Below, piece after piece: positions 11,001 through 23,171 of a stretch of DNA of 64,000 nucleotides. The DNA comes from Hyparrhenia diplandra (taxonomy: Eukaryota; Streptophyta; Magnoliopsida; Poales; Poaceae). The notes under the pieces are model-generated. The model made no database searches. It was not told where the DNA came from and saw only the letters and a program-made list of their open reading frames with translations. The translations under genes were made by a program, and so were the position numbers. Location of the stretch: positions 248,001 to 312,000 of the forward strand of contig JADLZK010010194.1 of NCBI GenBank assembly GCA_015847255.1. The letters run 5' to 3'. How positions within the stretch are numbered: position 1 is the stretch's first letter; every line of letters begins with the position of its first letter.

Positions 11001-14000
11001 ATATTGCATGAAACAATCATGACCTCATATGGATAACATAGCAATTGATCAACTGGATGAGGAATATGCAAAATTTGGTTACATAATATAATGAAAGAGA
11101 TAGAAGCTTGTAGTCATAACCATCATGATCCATCCCATGATGATTGGACATGCATGGAAACTGTTCCACTCAAAGCAATATGTAGCATATCTGCATATGA
11201 ACTGTGCCTGCGGCTAGCTAAGTTTATGGGAGGTGTGGGTCTACACCCCCACCACCCATGGTTGTGTAATTGCACCTCCAAACCCGATTTAGGGTGTCTG
11301 CTTATTAACAAAGCCACCTGATTCCTTCTAGTGAGTTTTTTTTAAGAACCAATATGTAGCATCACAAGTCCATTGCAATAAGGCTGTACTCCTATGTGGA
11401 TGGAACACAGCCAGGCTTACAAAGATCTAACTTGCTTTGGCCAAACCCACAAGGGGAGCATAATGGATGGACTAGGTTGGTTTTCAATAGCCTGGGGAGA
11501 AAAATTAGCAGGCAGAACATGTTGGGCTGATTAGTTTTCATGCGATTGGATGGTTTCTAGTAGAAGGCTCATCAACTTTGGAACCCTAGCAATGATTCTG
11601 GTGTTCAAAATAAATAATAATGAGAAAACCTTAATAAACCAGGCAAGGGCTCCATCAAGCCTCAAACTATCATCCAAACTACAAATCCTATCCATGGCAT
11701 TCTGCAGCTTTGTGGTTTCTTAGTCAAACGTTAGCTATGCCCATGAATGCCATAGAAGCCCACCACTCCATAGCCAGTGAGCTGTTACTTAAGCTTGAGT
11801 CCAACTGAAGGAAAAAAAAATCACGAAAGTGATACAAGTAATTGCAGGAGCACAGCAAGCAATGAACTGAGAACAGTGCTGCCATAAGACAATGAATTCA
11901 CTGCCTTCCCAGTTGCAGTCATGGGTTCATTGGTAGGGACCAAGGAAATGGAAACCAGAAGATAGTAACCCAATCAAGCTCATGCAAACCCATTACCCAT
12001 TAAAGTTTTTCCTACAAACCAGGCTGAAATCATTATTAAAAATTGGATTGATTCTGTCACACATGTTTAAAACCCTCCACCAAGCTAAAGAACATAAAAA
12101 TATATCGAAAAAAAAAACGAGGGAACACCTTGATAGTGGCTACCATTTGAAGTTTCAGGTAGACCAAGCTACATGCATACATCACATGTATATATTAGAG
12201 TAAAATGCACAGTTAGTGCACTAACTTGTCAGGTGGGTGCACATAGATACATCATCTTTCTAAGTGCTCATTTAAGTTTAGGAACTTTAGATACATCATC
12301 TCTTTAATGGGAACGTATCCTGTGCACACCACCTTTATATGCACACGTGCACACTAGAGATCAGGGACGCCCAATTCCGATCTGATGGCCAGCGAGCGAG
12401 GGTGGATAATTTGCGGAAAAACGCCCGCACTCGCTTGGCGTTTATGCGAAAAACCCCCCGCTCGGCGCCCTGACTTCGGCCTCTCGTTGTCCACCCGCTC
12501 CCGTCCCATTCGAGACCTACCAAGAGAACGTGTATTTCCCCACCCCACCGCCGGCTAGGTCAAAGGCGAGGCGGCGGACCGTCGAGGCTCCCCCACGGCG
12601 GCCACGGCGAGGCTCCCCACGGCGGCGGACCGGCAAGCCTAACCCACGGAGGCGGACCAGCGAGCCTCCCCCACAGCGGCGGACCCGTCCCCTCCGCTTC
12701 CCGACCGGGCGACGCGCCCCCAAGCGGCGGCGGCCAGCAGCAGGCTTCCCCACCGCGCTGCCCGCCGGCCGCCAAGTAAGATCCTACCCCGCTTCGATTC
12801 GTCGCAGGCGCTACTGTCTGTCGATCGATCCGTGCGTGCAGGTGGTGGGATGGCCGCCCATGCGGAACTACCGCAAGAACACCCTCGCCGCGACCGCATC
12901 CAAGAGCAAGGCGCCCACGGAGGAGACCGCGTCCGGAGGGCCCATGTACGTCAAGGTCAGCATGGATGGCGCGCCCTACCTCAGGAAGGTGGACATCAAG
13001 ATGTATTCCAGCTACGATGACCTCTCCATGGCGCTTCAGAAGATGTTCAGCTGCTTCATCGCTACAGGGCCAAATTTTCTGCTTCTGTTGTGTATGGTGT
13101 CACATACTTGGTTCAATCACTGGATGCTGAGCTCAAGGATGCAAAGGGGTCTTCAGCCGTTGAATTCTGTGTATTTAGGCCTGATTGGCAATGGCAATTG
13201 TGCCTTCTGTGTAGTGCATTCAGTAGTTCGGCCTGAAAATTCTGAACTTTTGTTTACGTCATGCATTCTGTCTATTACCAATGGCAATTGTGCCTTCTGT
13301 ACTGACACTCAAATTGAATGGAAAATCAATTGTCGAAGATGTGTGTCCTGAACTTGTTTTTCGTTCCAGTGGGTGGTGGCATTGTGTTCTGAATCTCGAT
13401 ACAACAGTTGCAGTGACACAAAACTTTGTAAACCAATCTAATTTTCAGCATGTATGTCTGGATATGGCACCTGGGCACAGACACAAAGGAGTTTGCCGTG
13501 CTGGCTTACTTGCTGTTCCAGGAAAATCTATTAAAGATGATGAAAATCATCCATCTGTCACGATGAGTGCATGGAACCACCCTGATATGAGTCATAAGGA
13601 AAAAAGGCTTAAAGGTTCTGAACCACTAAGAACCTCAAATAGTATAAATCATTGTTCTGCATTTGACTTCTCAGGTGTTCAGGAGAGTTTGGAGAATCAA
13701 GATTTCTCATATGATATTGATTTCTTGTCACAATGTTCTGTCATGTTTCATTGTATGCCCCCGACTCTGTAAACCTGTAACCAGGATATAAATGCGGCAT
13801 CTGCAGTAAAATAATACTGCTTGCTTTATATGCCCAGGTTCAGACATGCATCAGTAACAAGAGATCTCCAGTAACAAACTAGCAATATTAGAGGGATCGC
13901 TGGTCTTTCACTTGCCTCATGTATCATGATAACTCAGATCAATGTTAATTTTTTTCAACCAGACGTTGACCATTCATGGATCTAAAATTCCCTTGGTGAT

Positions 14001-17000
14001 TTCAAACCTGGACAAGCATGCTGATTTACAATTCAGTGAGAATAAATTGTACTACCTACTGTATGGTTACAAAAACAAAATGAAGCTTTCCAGGAAGCTT
14101 ACAGGAAGCTTTCCTGCTGTATAAACACTAACACACCGACGGCGCCGAACTAGCAGGCGGCGGCTCCATCCTCCCGGTGGGACTGGTATGGGCGAAGGGG
14201 AGGCGTGGGGCTCCTGCAGCCGGAGGGGAGGCGTGGGCGGAGGGGAGGCTAGGGGGCGCCTGCGTGCCAGAGAGCCGGGGGCTTCGGCCTTTGCCCTAAC
14301 CGGGCGGCCACGACCGCTGTATGGGCGGCGTACACAGGCGCTACGGGGGGGGGGGGCGCGAGTGGGGAACGGGAGGGCGCCCGCTGGGGGGGGGTGTTTC
14401 GCAAAAAGGGAGAGCTGAGTGCGGGCATTTTTTTGCAAAAATCCACGTATCCTGTGTGCTGGCCCTTCGATGAGGAATCGATGGCTCATATCTCTAGTGT
14501 GCACGTGTGCATATAAAGGTGGTGTGCACAGGATACGTTCCCCTCTTTAATTGCTCATCTAAGTTCAAGAACTTGGCAGGTGGGTGAACAGTAGTTCATA
14601 AGAGCATCAGCAGTGTATAGATCCATATGATGATTTGACATCACTTAGTAAAATAGCCACAAATCTGATTCTATATCTTGGCTCACAAAAATAAAAATAA
14701 AAAAATCACCGTCTTCTTCCTCCGGCCTCCTCTGCTACTCCCTTCGCTCTCCCACACATGGACACCGCTTTCCTTCTCCCTTCCTCGCCCCTTCTCGCTA
14801 GCGATGACTGATCCAACAGCCGACCTAATCCCTCCTCCTTCCCACCCGACCGGTGTTGGAGGAGAGAATGAAGAGTTTTTCTTCCTGAAGGAGCAAGTTT
14901 GATGTGTGGCCTCGGGTTCTATAGCGTACCGGTGGCACAATGTATCAACTCGGGTCTAGCCAGGATTGAACCGGCATCAACCCGCACACTGCAGACACTC
15001 TAAGGGTTACATACAGTTGCACAGACTAAATGTAATCTTGCAATTTTGTCCTTCAGCAATTTCTCTTAGTATTTTTTATTATATTGTTTTTTTCTCTAAC
15101 TGACCTAAACCAAGCCAAACCAACTATTATAATTATAAAGATTTGAAAGACAAACTATGTTGAGACACCATTGTTTCTTAGGCAACTACTGAAAATCTAT
15201 TTGTCCTCATCAGCCTCCTACTATACTACAAGTGCTCCTCCGTTGGACTTATCACTCATTAATTATGATACAGAGCCAGGTCATTACATTTCCTTCGGCT
15301 TGGACCAAACGGCTACACAGATACACTACTTTAGTGATCACGCGATTGCCATGGGCACCATCCTTTATTTCTCCCTCTGCCAAAACTCTTATCTATTCCT
15401 CGTTTGTGCCAAAGGACTAAATAATGAGATAATATACTACCAAGGGTCTATCTAAAATTATTACTACAACCTCTTATGCTAGATCGGCCATTAGCATGGC
15501 TATTTTTTCCCTTGCCGTGCATCCACCTTCAATGTTTTTGAACTGAGGTGAGCAATTAGAAGGTTCATGTATGTAAGTGCACCCACTTGCCAAGTTCTTG
15601 ATCTGAGTTGAGCCATTAGAGAGATGATGTATCTAAGTGCACCGAGCTGCCAAGTTTATGTACTAAATATGCATTTTACTCTATATAAATCATATATAAA
15701 ACATGCAAAATAAACTTGAAAAGAGGGGATGTGTATACAGCTAAGGACTAAAGAGCTGCTTATACCCAAAGAATGAAGTAGAGAAAAAAAAAACAGGCCC
15801 CGAGTACCAAGCTTACAAATATATAGCATAAGTCATTGTCGACCATTCTGTGTCCAATAGTCAGACAGTAGAGTTTTTACTCCAAATTTATCATAAGCAT
15901 GCTTATATTTACAACTACAAGCATAAATCAAGTGCAGAAAAGGAAAAGTTTACATGAACTATGAAATATCTGGTAGTTGAAATGGTGTTGTGTTATATTA
16001 AACTTCAATTAATAGATACCCATCTACATTTAAGATATTTCTGGTACTTTCAAAGTTGGACACATGTATTTTATCATCAAGCTCCACAAGTTCTTAGCAA
16101 AGAAAAAGTGATGATGTCAGTTCATGGGTGGTTTCGAAAGGTACCAACCTTATACTCAGGATTGTCTCGCTTGCGAAGAAGTTCCATGCCAAATGCCTTT
16201 GTAATATTACAGAATGAATCAGTGACTTGTTTCAAAATAAGAAATGGGCAAACTCAATATCAATTTTAGTTGACGGATAAGTTACCTTCTCATAGAAATT
16301 GATAGCACGATCAAGATCTCCCACTCGAAGCATTACCTGGCACAAAGGCTCAGGCGTAGGACCTCTTTCTATAAGCTCAAACTTGTAACCATCAGGATCC
16401 TCGATAAAGGCAATTACTGATTTCCCACCTTTGACAGGACCTGGCTCCCTTGTGACTGTTCCTCCTTTTGCTTTAATAAGTTCCACCGTTTTTGCAACCT
16501 GCAATTTTCAAACATTGAAATTCAAGGTGCCAAACTAGTTCATATTCGAGTATGAATAGCATTCAAATATGTTGTAGATAAATAGCAACATAGCATGTCC
16601 AATTCTTTGTAATAACTTGGGTGATACATCAAGACTAGCTTTCAGTAAAAGACATGGGTGTTATATGAGGATACAGAAGTTTCATCTTTATAACTCGCAG
16701 AGAATACTTTCCATGCATACATGTGGATTTTGTGCTGTAAGTACATGTTACAGCAAAAAATAATACAAGAATTAAATCCCTATATTAAAATGAGCTTCTT
16801 ACTTTGATTTATGCATGTACATGGCAAGTGGCAACAACCACTTGTAGCCTTTTTTCTTGTGAGAGAACTGTATCGTGTACCATTTATGTCTTAATATTTA
16901 TGTGAAATCCTATATGATAAGGAAGCAATATCCATTTTCTGGGTACTGAGATTCCGGTTCAGTATGCAAAATCTATCCGTCTTGAAAAAATGACATACAG

Positions 17001-18134
17001 GGACCGGGGATAAGTCTTTGATTATGTCTAGACTCTAGTCGGGTTAATCCCAAATGAGAAACCCTTAATCAATCGGGGATTAATTATTCTCTTGAAAGTA
17101 AAAAAAATACAGGTTGTGTTTCGTTCTAAAGCATGAGACAGCAAGGGACCAATAGCAAACCAAAGCAATAAATGACCTCTCCATAATTCTCAATGCAACA
17201 TCACCGTCTCAAGAAAACAGAAAAACACAACATTACATTGCATCAGCAGAGAACTGAACGTCAGTGAGTAAAACGGAGAACGTCCATAGAGATATAAGCT
17301 TACTGCTTACATCCTCAACAGCAATTCCAAAGTGGCCAAAAGCAGTCCCAATGTCATAGCTCTCCACACCATAATCTGCCAGGAAAAGTACCCAAGGGTT
17401 TTTTTATATGTTAAATCACAACAGGCAGTGGCATTATCTGATTGACATAGATACTTGAAAGGTATTTTGACCAAAGAAGCTTACTGTAAGTGAGCTCCAC
17501 AACAAAATGCGAATCCTCAGGCCCGTACCCCAGAAAGGCATTGGTATACCTCTCCTCCGGAATGTCCCTCTTCCTCAGCAGCTTCATGCCCAGGCACTCC
17601 GTGTAGAACCTACAGATATACGATAATAATAATCTCATCCAAACTGGAGCAAACAGCAGTGACCCCTCAAAGCAATCCGTCGCAAGCACCGTGTCCTACT
17701 TGATCGTCTTGTCGAGGTCCCCGACGCGGTAGACGACGTGGAGCAGGCGCCTCCTGTCCTTCTTGACCCACTCCAAGGCCTCCTCCTGCCCGACCACCGT
17801 GCCAGCCGAGCCGCCAGCCTCCGCAGCGCCGGCGCACAACCCGCGCTTAGCAAACCTCGCGGGCGCCCTGACCACTCCGCCTACCACCCTTCCCCCGAAG
17901 AGACACTCGCGCCGCGCGACTGAAACGACAGGAACCGCAATACGTCACACGGGGGATGGGATGTCCCCACACCCATGGTCGATAGATAGCCAGCAAAGGG
18001 GCTCGGATAAGGATGCGCTGCGTACCGGAGACCGCGGGGAGACGAAGGCGGGAGGCGGCGAGGTGGAGCGATGAGGCAGAGGCCGAGGCGGCGGCGGCCG
18101 CCGCGAAGGGGAGGGGAAGGAGGAGGCGCGCCAT
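8038..18134 (-). CDS. GLYI: Lactoylglutathione lyase (glyoxalase I), plastid type, nine exons
   Basis: Converts the methylglyoxal-glutathione hemithioacetal to S-lactoylglutathione, the first step of methylglyoxal detoxification. Exons read from the right: 18134-18026, 17919-17700, 17609-17485, 17375-17311, 16498-16286, 16196-16149, 10946-10839, 10719-10579 and 8082-8038. All borders are GT-AG, and the lengths sum to 1074 nt, an intact 357-residue frame. Residues 1 to about 80 are Ala/Arg/Ser-rich, consistent with a transit peptide. Two glyoxalase modules follow: the first from HVVYRVGDLD (His97) through VVELTYN (Glu148) and FELIE (Glu214), the second from QVMLRVGDLD (Gln227) through VLELTYN (Glu278). 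These His/Gln/Glu residues are the expected metal ligands. The C-terminus is FLKELEE. Introns 6 (5.2 kb) and 8 (2.5 kb) are swollen by transposons, yet the coding frame and splice sites are clean, so the gene looks functional. The start is the first ATG in the GC-rich exon, in context GCCACGATGG. Symbol is generic; rice has several active GLYI paralogs. Confidence 0.96.
8640..9834 (+). pseudogene. Decayed coding-like sequence in glyoxalase intron 8
   Basis: Within intron 8 the sequence becomes GC-richer at about 9000-9830. It reads as short, overlapping, membrane-protein-like stretches that jump frame (for example LVLGDCLFYLTTVSVMTAQ near 9445-9505). Stops and shifts are frequent. I do not recognise the family. 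A pair of imperfect direct repeats (about 8840-8905 and 8920-8985, sharing GTATTACCCA, TTTGTTAGCTA and GTCATT words) lies at its left edge. It is probably an old inserted gene fragment; its continuation at 10031 onward was split by the hAT MITE. Confidence 0.4.
9835..10022. mobile_element. hAT-type MITE, 188 bp, with 8-bp target duplication
   Basis: Terminal inverted repeats CAGGGGCGGAT and ATCCGCCCTTG, with the exact 8-bp duplication CTTGCGAG on both sides (9827-9834 and 10023-10030). The size, 8-bp duplication and CAGGGGCGGA terminus fit non-autonomous hAT elements. It lies in intron 8 of the glyoxalase gene, inside the decayed coding-like sequence. Confidence 0.9.
12309..14542. mobile_element. 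Pack-MULE, 2.23 kb, with 9-bp target duplication
   Basis: The left terminus begins GGGAACGTATCCTGTGCACA and the right terminus is its reverse complement; the inverted repeats match for about 53 bp. The 9-bp duplication CTCTTTAAT is exact on both sides (12300-12308 and 14543-14551), which is the hallmark of Mutator-like elements. GC-rich subterminal regions at both ends share words such as a GCAAAAA/CGCCCGC motif. The interior carries no transposase but does carry a genomic Aux/IAA fragment. It lies within the left arm of an older inverted-repeat element, in intron 6 of the glyoxalase gene. Confidence 0.95.
12842..13068 (+). pseudogene. Captured Aux/IAA exon (degron plus partial PB1)
   Basis: Encodes VVGWPPMRNYRKNTLAA, a linker, and YVKVSMDGAPYLRKVDIKM to about KMFSCFIAT. 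That is domain II and most of domain III; domains I and IV are absent. It is preceded by an intron-like TGCAG, so genomic DNA rather than a spliced message was captured. It is not a copy of the Aux/IAA gene at 264-2078: the linker and several residues differ (GWPPM, KSKAPTEE), so the donor is another paralog. The frame is open from 12530 to 13351, so a read-through chimera starting in the Arg/Pro-rich GC segment is formally possible. A GC-rich minisatellite-like run (12560-12680, repeating GGCGGCGGACC/GAGGCTCCCC) lies upstream. Confidence 0.9.
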
Positions 18135-19469
18135 CGTGGCGAGGGATTTGCACGGCGGGAGGGGGAATCGAGACGAGACGAGAGGCCGCTCGCTCTATCT
18201 TGCCATCAGCGGTCGCGGCTTGGATCTGTCGGGGCCGGCCGTCAGTGTGCCTACCAGGTGGGGCCGGTCACCGGTCGCAGAGGTGGGAAACTTTTTTTTT
18301 TGACGTTAATCGATCCGGGATTTTCGATTTCGGTATTAAAAATTGCGTTCAAAAATTTCGCCATAACATATGCACATGAAGTATGATTTTCTAACAAAAA
18401 ATATATATCAAAACAAATATTAGTATGACGAGATAAATGCAACACAAAAAAAAAAATCATCATAATGGCCACAATGAAAGGTTTTTGTGTTACAACAAAA
18501 CAACGTGGCTTACCACTGGACGAACAACTTGAATATACACAATCATCCAATATTATAAAATACAGTAGAAGCAAATGTGGATGCAAGATGGGGCTAAAAT
18601 AGTGAAGATGTTGATTTACATGAAGATGAGATGGTGATTTGCGGCTTTTGCTATAGTAAATTTAGTGATGATTAGCTGCGTAAAAGGATCCGCCAGCCCT
18701 CCCTTTGGATCCGCCACTGAGTAGAAGGATGTTTCATTATTTACATGTAAATCTTTAGTGCGTAATGAAGTGGGCACATGGGTACGTTCTCTGACGCCGC
18801 CGCCAAGGTACGTGACGAGTGGGCAAGGTACTCGACGAGAGATCAGGCTGGTGCAGCGTGCGTCGTCTTCCCAATCTAGTCGTTCCCAATCATCACGTTC
18901 CCGGTGGCCGGCGCACGAGCACGTTCAGTCGTTCCCAATCATCATGTTCCCGGATTATAGGTAAAGCAAATGAACTGTCGAGCAGGAGTGGATCCTCCCT
19001 CTCCGATACTTGCATATAAAGGTTTCCAAAGTCATGGTTGTTGCATCAGACCATACATCAGCAAATTTTTCTGAACTTGGCTGCTCTGATTCACAATTAT
19101 TCAGTCCATAGTCCATAGCAGAAGATCAGAACATTCAGACATAGGCAGGAGCGTCAACCGCGCCGGTCACGGACGCCTACAGCGGACGCCACCACTCCGA
19201 CCGCGCCGAGAACGGACGTCGCCCCTCGCCTCGCGCGGTCCTCGCCCCTGCGCCCGCCGCCGCCCGCGGTCCTCGCCCCTACCCTGCCTCGCCGTGGTCA
19301 GGAAGACCGCACCTCTGCCCTATCGGTGGGAAGACCGCGCCCGCTCACGAACGCCCAAGGAAAGAGGTGAGGCTCCGGATGCCTGCGCAAGGCCAGAACA
19401 TGGAGGCTGGCGGCGCCGTGCCCCAGCCGCCGCCGGCGGCGTTTCCCCGCCCCCATCGTGTTTTCCCTG
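18135..19469. other. Glyoxalase promoter side and intergenic DNA
   Basis: The first 150 bases are GC-rich and probably hold the glyoxalase 5' UTR and core promoter. From 18290 the sequence turns AT-rich. At 18692-18719 GGATCCGCC is present twice and GGATCCGCCACTG looks like one end of a hAT-type element, but no partner end is visible. At 18875-18950 the phrase CGTTCCCAATCATCA is repeated. GC-rich, CG-repeat sequence at 19150-19470 has no recognisable product. Confidence 0.4.
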
Positions 19470-19692
19470 TTCCCCATCGCTCAGAACAGGAGCGTTCCCC
19501 AAGAAGGAGACGGGATTAGGACCCTCTGTGGCCGGAGGTTTTTTTTTTTTTTTTGCAAAAGGTCAAGGCCTGGCGGGCGTCTTTTCGTAAAAAAATGTGT
19601 GCTCGCTCCTAGCCATCGGATGGGAAATCGGAGGCCCAGATCGCTAGTGTGCACGGTTGCATATAAGGCAGGTGTGCAAGACGGGATAATGT
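19470..19692. mobile_element. One end of a MULE related to the Pack-MULE
   Basis: The terminus around 19640-19692 (CGCTAGTGTGCACGGTTGC, then GCATATAAGGCAGGTGTGCA) parallels the right end of the Pack-MULE at 14490-14542, including the preceding TTTTTGCAAAA and CGGATGG-like words. I cannot find the matching left end upstream, so this is a truncated or rearranged relative. Most likely the GC-rich block at 19150-19470 is its former interior. Confidence 0.6.
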
Positions 19693-19956
19693 TCTCTATA
19701 TATTTATAGCGGATCACGTTTCACAAAATACAAGTGACTACAAACTATTAATGGACAAAAGATGCATCACCTTCTCACTGAACTTTAAGTTTAATTCAGC
19801 CAACTAGATATCAATGGTTGCATGAAATATCTCCACTCGGTAGTAGCGTGCCTTAGTAAAATGTTCAAGTTGACGACGAGCACGGCCACCATGCAAAATG
19901 TATGTTTCTTCAATATTTGGAACAAGAATGTCATGACTCATGCAAAAAAACTCAAC

Positions 19957-19976
19957 AATAATAATAATAATAATAA

Positions 19977-20012
<36 letters not shown>
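19957..20012 (+). repeat. (AAT)n microsatellite
   Basis: About 18 AAT units with a single interruption (TAATAAAATAAT) near 19975. A perfect-run locus of this length is expected to be polymorphic. Confidence 0.95.
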
Positions 20013-20013
<1 letters not shown>

Positions 20014-20738
20014 CCATCCTTCATCAAATCTCATTTTCTCAAGAAGTACTTTTGTGGTTTGCACAAGGCGAATAACATTTACTAATATCTTGCGATTTCT
20101 TTTGTAAAGCTTGGCCGAGTTGTTCAATTATTTCTAACATTTCCCTCATCATACACGGCACAAACTCAAACTCAAAATGATGTCAAATACTTGAAAGAAG
20201 TATCTCCATCAGCACGGTTTGTACCTGCTGTTGAGTCAGTGGCTAGATTTTGCAAAACTGAACTTACTGCTTTAAACATGTCCATAAGGCTGGAAACAGA
20301 GCCTAGGTGAGTACTCCACCAAGTATCTCCTGGCCGTCTCAATGAATGGATTTGGTTTAATCCTTAACCTGTCTCGAGCTCATCAGCAGGCGTGCAAGTT
20401 TGGCCCCCAATAAGTTTATTACATGTGTATTGGCAATCGTACGTCCAATAATTAAAATACACAATCGTCCAATAAAATAGTAGTACAGGAGAGGCAATCA
20501 GCGACGGCAAAAGCATTGTGGCTATGAGCGGGCACCTCAAGCCATCATAATCTGCGTTAGCACCGATAATTGTTGCCATCCAAAAAACACAATTATTCTT
20601 TTATCTGAGATAATGCGCTAGTAATAACGTATGGCTAGCTTTCCGACAACTGGATGTGTGTGTGGCTGCAGTGTGGGACCGACCAAATCCCATCTCTTGG
20701 GCTCACGCTTCCCGCCGCCGGAACGCCGCATCAATCAG

Positions 20739-23171
20739 ATGCCGTCCCTCCGGCCCCCACCCGCCGCCGCCCACCTCCTCGCTGCTGCGTCCGCCAGGAC
20801 GCCACTTCTCCTCTCGCGCAGGCCGGCCGGTCCTCCTCCAGCTTCCGCCTCCGCCTCGGCTGAGTTCCCAGCAGGTATCATTCTCTCTTGCTTTGAGGAA
20901 GAATTTTGTCGCTGTCGGCCGCGAAAAGATTGCATTTTACCCAACAGTAGGCACCCAATCAGCTTGTGACAGTAGTATATACTGAACCCCGCCGGATCGG
21001 AGCAAATGCTGCAGGATCCGTTCCAGACAGCGCTCAGATGCCGCCCCGACGGCGGCGGCGCCGGAGCGTGGCCGGCATCGACCAGGACGAGCTCCTCGAC
21101 CCAGACGCCCTCGCCGACCCCGACAGCAGCTTCTACGAGATCAACGGCGTGAGGCTGCACCACAAGGTTTGCAGCCACGAGGATGATGAGGACTGGTCCA
21201 GCGACCAACCCTCGAGTAGCAGCAGCATCACTGCTGCCTCGGACTCGGACGCTGTCCGGAACAGCCAGCTGAACATTGGCCTGCCCATACTGCTGCTGCA
21301 CGGCTTCGGCGCGTCGGTCTTCTCCTGGAGCCGCGTGATGCGGCCTCTCGCCCGCATGGTCCGTGCCAAGGTTCTTGCGTTCGACCGGCCGGCGTTTGGG
21401 CTGACGTCCCGGATCAGTTGGTCTGCTGATGACACCAAGCCTCTCAATCCTTACTCCATGGCGTTCTCGGTCATGGCCACGCTGGCGTTCATCGACTACC
21501 TTGGCGCTGAGAAGGCCATACTTGTTGGGTATATATTAGTACTAATCCAAGCCTGAATTAATTGCTTGCTTCTCTAGTTAGTAATAATGCCTATCTGCAT
21601 TGCTTTCGTGTGATTATTATATGGACGTGTGTGATGATCATTGCCCAGGCACTCAGCTGGTTGCCTTGTAGCAGTGGATGCATACTTTGAGGCACCGGAA
21701 CGGGTGGCTGCTCTTGTGCTAGTTGCACCGGCTATATTTGCACCCAGGAAGGTGGTGAAAGAGGACCAGCCAGGGGAACAAAAAGCGCTGCAGCAAACAC
21801 AGAACGTTCCCAATGATGCAAATTCGCCTCCAAATTTGATTGCTAGGATTTGGGGAGGATTTCTTCAGCTATGGAAGCACATTGCAGGGCTTGTTTTCAA
21901 GATGAATGCAGCGATACGAGATGTGGTTCGGTCTTTCTGTCTTAAAGCTCTCGTTGCTTTTCTTCGGTCATCATTGGGTGCGGCACTGGTAAGTTTGTTT
22001 CTATTATTTTGTAGAGCTAATTCCCAAACTGCTTGCAAATTTAACAAGCAATCTGTTTTTTCTGTTTGGTTTACTGGCTCAGAATTATAGAATCCCAAAT
22101 TTAATTTGTTTTAAACTTCAGCAACTATAGCATTGCGCAGCTGTTCTTGGTCTACTCTAAAGCCAACAACAGCTGATCAGAATATCAGATGCTCCAGTTG
22201 CACTATTTACATTAGGTTAGTTTTTGGGTGGGTGTGTGTTGGGGGAAGCTGAAATCTGTTTGAGTGCTAAGTAATCTAATTACTTTCCTGATGATACATG
22301 AATCAGTGCTGCTAGGAACTAATACAGTTTCGAAATCTCAAAATGTGCACAAAAGAAGATGTTTACTCAACACAAGATTTCTTAATCGATATATGTTCAT
22401 GGGCCCTTTTTTTTTTTTTAAACATTTTCATGGTTGGACTTCGGTGACCTAGGTAAGATGGGTGATGGATAAATTTGGTGTATTGGGCGTCCGGAATGCA
22501 TGGTATGACCCAAGCAAAGTAACTGATCATGTCATACAAGGTTACACAAAGGTGAGATTTCCGTGTCTTAATTAGTAGAACTCTCCGACTATCAAATTGT
22601 TCATTGTCTTGTACTACATGTGAAAACTCTGCTGGCCTTTTTCAGCCTCTAAAATCCAAGGGTTGGGAGACAGCTCTTCTGGAGCACACCATATCCATGA
22701 TCATAGATTCTGTGTCTGCACCAAGAGTGCCAGTTTCAAAGAGGCTTTCTGAGATCTCATGCCCAGGTTATTCTTTCGTTCTTTTGACTTTTCAAAACCC
22801 AACAGTTATAATAGAAACTAGTTCTACCGCTCCACAAAATTTTGTGGTAATGTATTCTGTGAAGAAACTTCTAAAAACACTCTAGATAATGATTTAGGGC
22901 AATGTAATACATGATTTATATGAATTGAATTCTGATAGTTTGATATACCATTGCAGTGCTAGTGGTGACAGGTGACACTGACCGCATCGTTCCTGCTTGG
23001 AATGCTGAGCGTCTAGCACGCGCTATACCCGGAGCAACGTTTGAGGTGATCAAGAGTTGCGGTCACTTGCCCCAGGAGGAAAGACCTGAGGAATTCCTGT
23101 CTGTCATTGAAAATTTCCTACGGACAATGTTTGCAAATCCAAATGAACAAGTATTTCAAGCAGCTGTATGA
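20739..23171 (+). CDS. Alpha/beta hydrolase, probable plastid protein, six exons
   Basis: Serine hydrolase of the alpha/beta fold; substrate unknown. Exons 20739-20874, 21015-21528, 21649-21988, 22453-22551, 22646-22766 and 22957-23171 sum to 1425 nt, an intact 474-residue frame with GT-AG borders throughout. Residues 1 to about 65 are rich in Pro, Ala, Ser and Arg and start MPSLRPPPAAAHLL, consistent with a transit peptide. The oxyanion-hole motif HGFGAS starts at His141. The nucleophile elbow GHSAG puts the catalytic Ser at about 219, GDTDRIVP supplies the acid (Asp412), and CGHLPQE supplies the base (His440). An acidic, Ser-rich insert (about residues 105-130) precedes the oxyanion loop. 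From memory it resembles an Arabidopsis group of alpha/beta hydrolases with the YFEAPERVAALVLVAPAIF segment. It is divergent from glyoxalase and convergent with the GNAT gene. The ATG follows a TCAATCAG leader; an upstream in-frame Met is not needed. Confidence 0.94.

Larger units (their letters stand above)
12196..15683. mobile_element. Inverted-repeat element in glyoxalase intron 6, host of the Pack-MULE
   Basis: The left end (TAGAGTAAAATGCACAGTTA...) and right end (...GCATTTTACTCTA) are inverted repeats. The similarity extends inward through subterminal words such as GGTGCAC, TAGATACATCATC, AACTTGGCAG and GGTGGGTG for roughly 100-130 bases, partly repeated within each arm. Without the nested Pack-MULE and its target duplication it would be about 1.25 kb. 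The arm style resembles rice MULEs or a MULE-like foldback. The flanks are AT-rich and no convincing target duplication can be read. No coding sequence is visible in the parts outside the Pack-MULE; 14560-15540 has only chance frames. Confidence 0.7.

Noticed and set aside
12517..12899. Arg/Gly/Pro-rich frames on the minus strand of the Pack-MULE
   Set aside because: They are shadows of the GC-rich minisatellite-like sequence and of the captured Aux/IAA exon on the plus strand.
20735..21301. 188-codon minus-strand frame opposite the hydrolase first exons
   Set aside because: It is antisense to a well-supported gene with conserved catalytic motifs and spans its intron 1.
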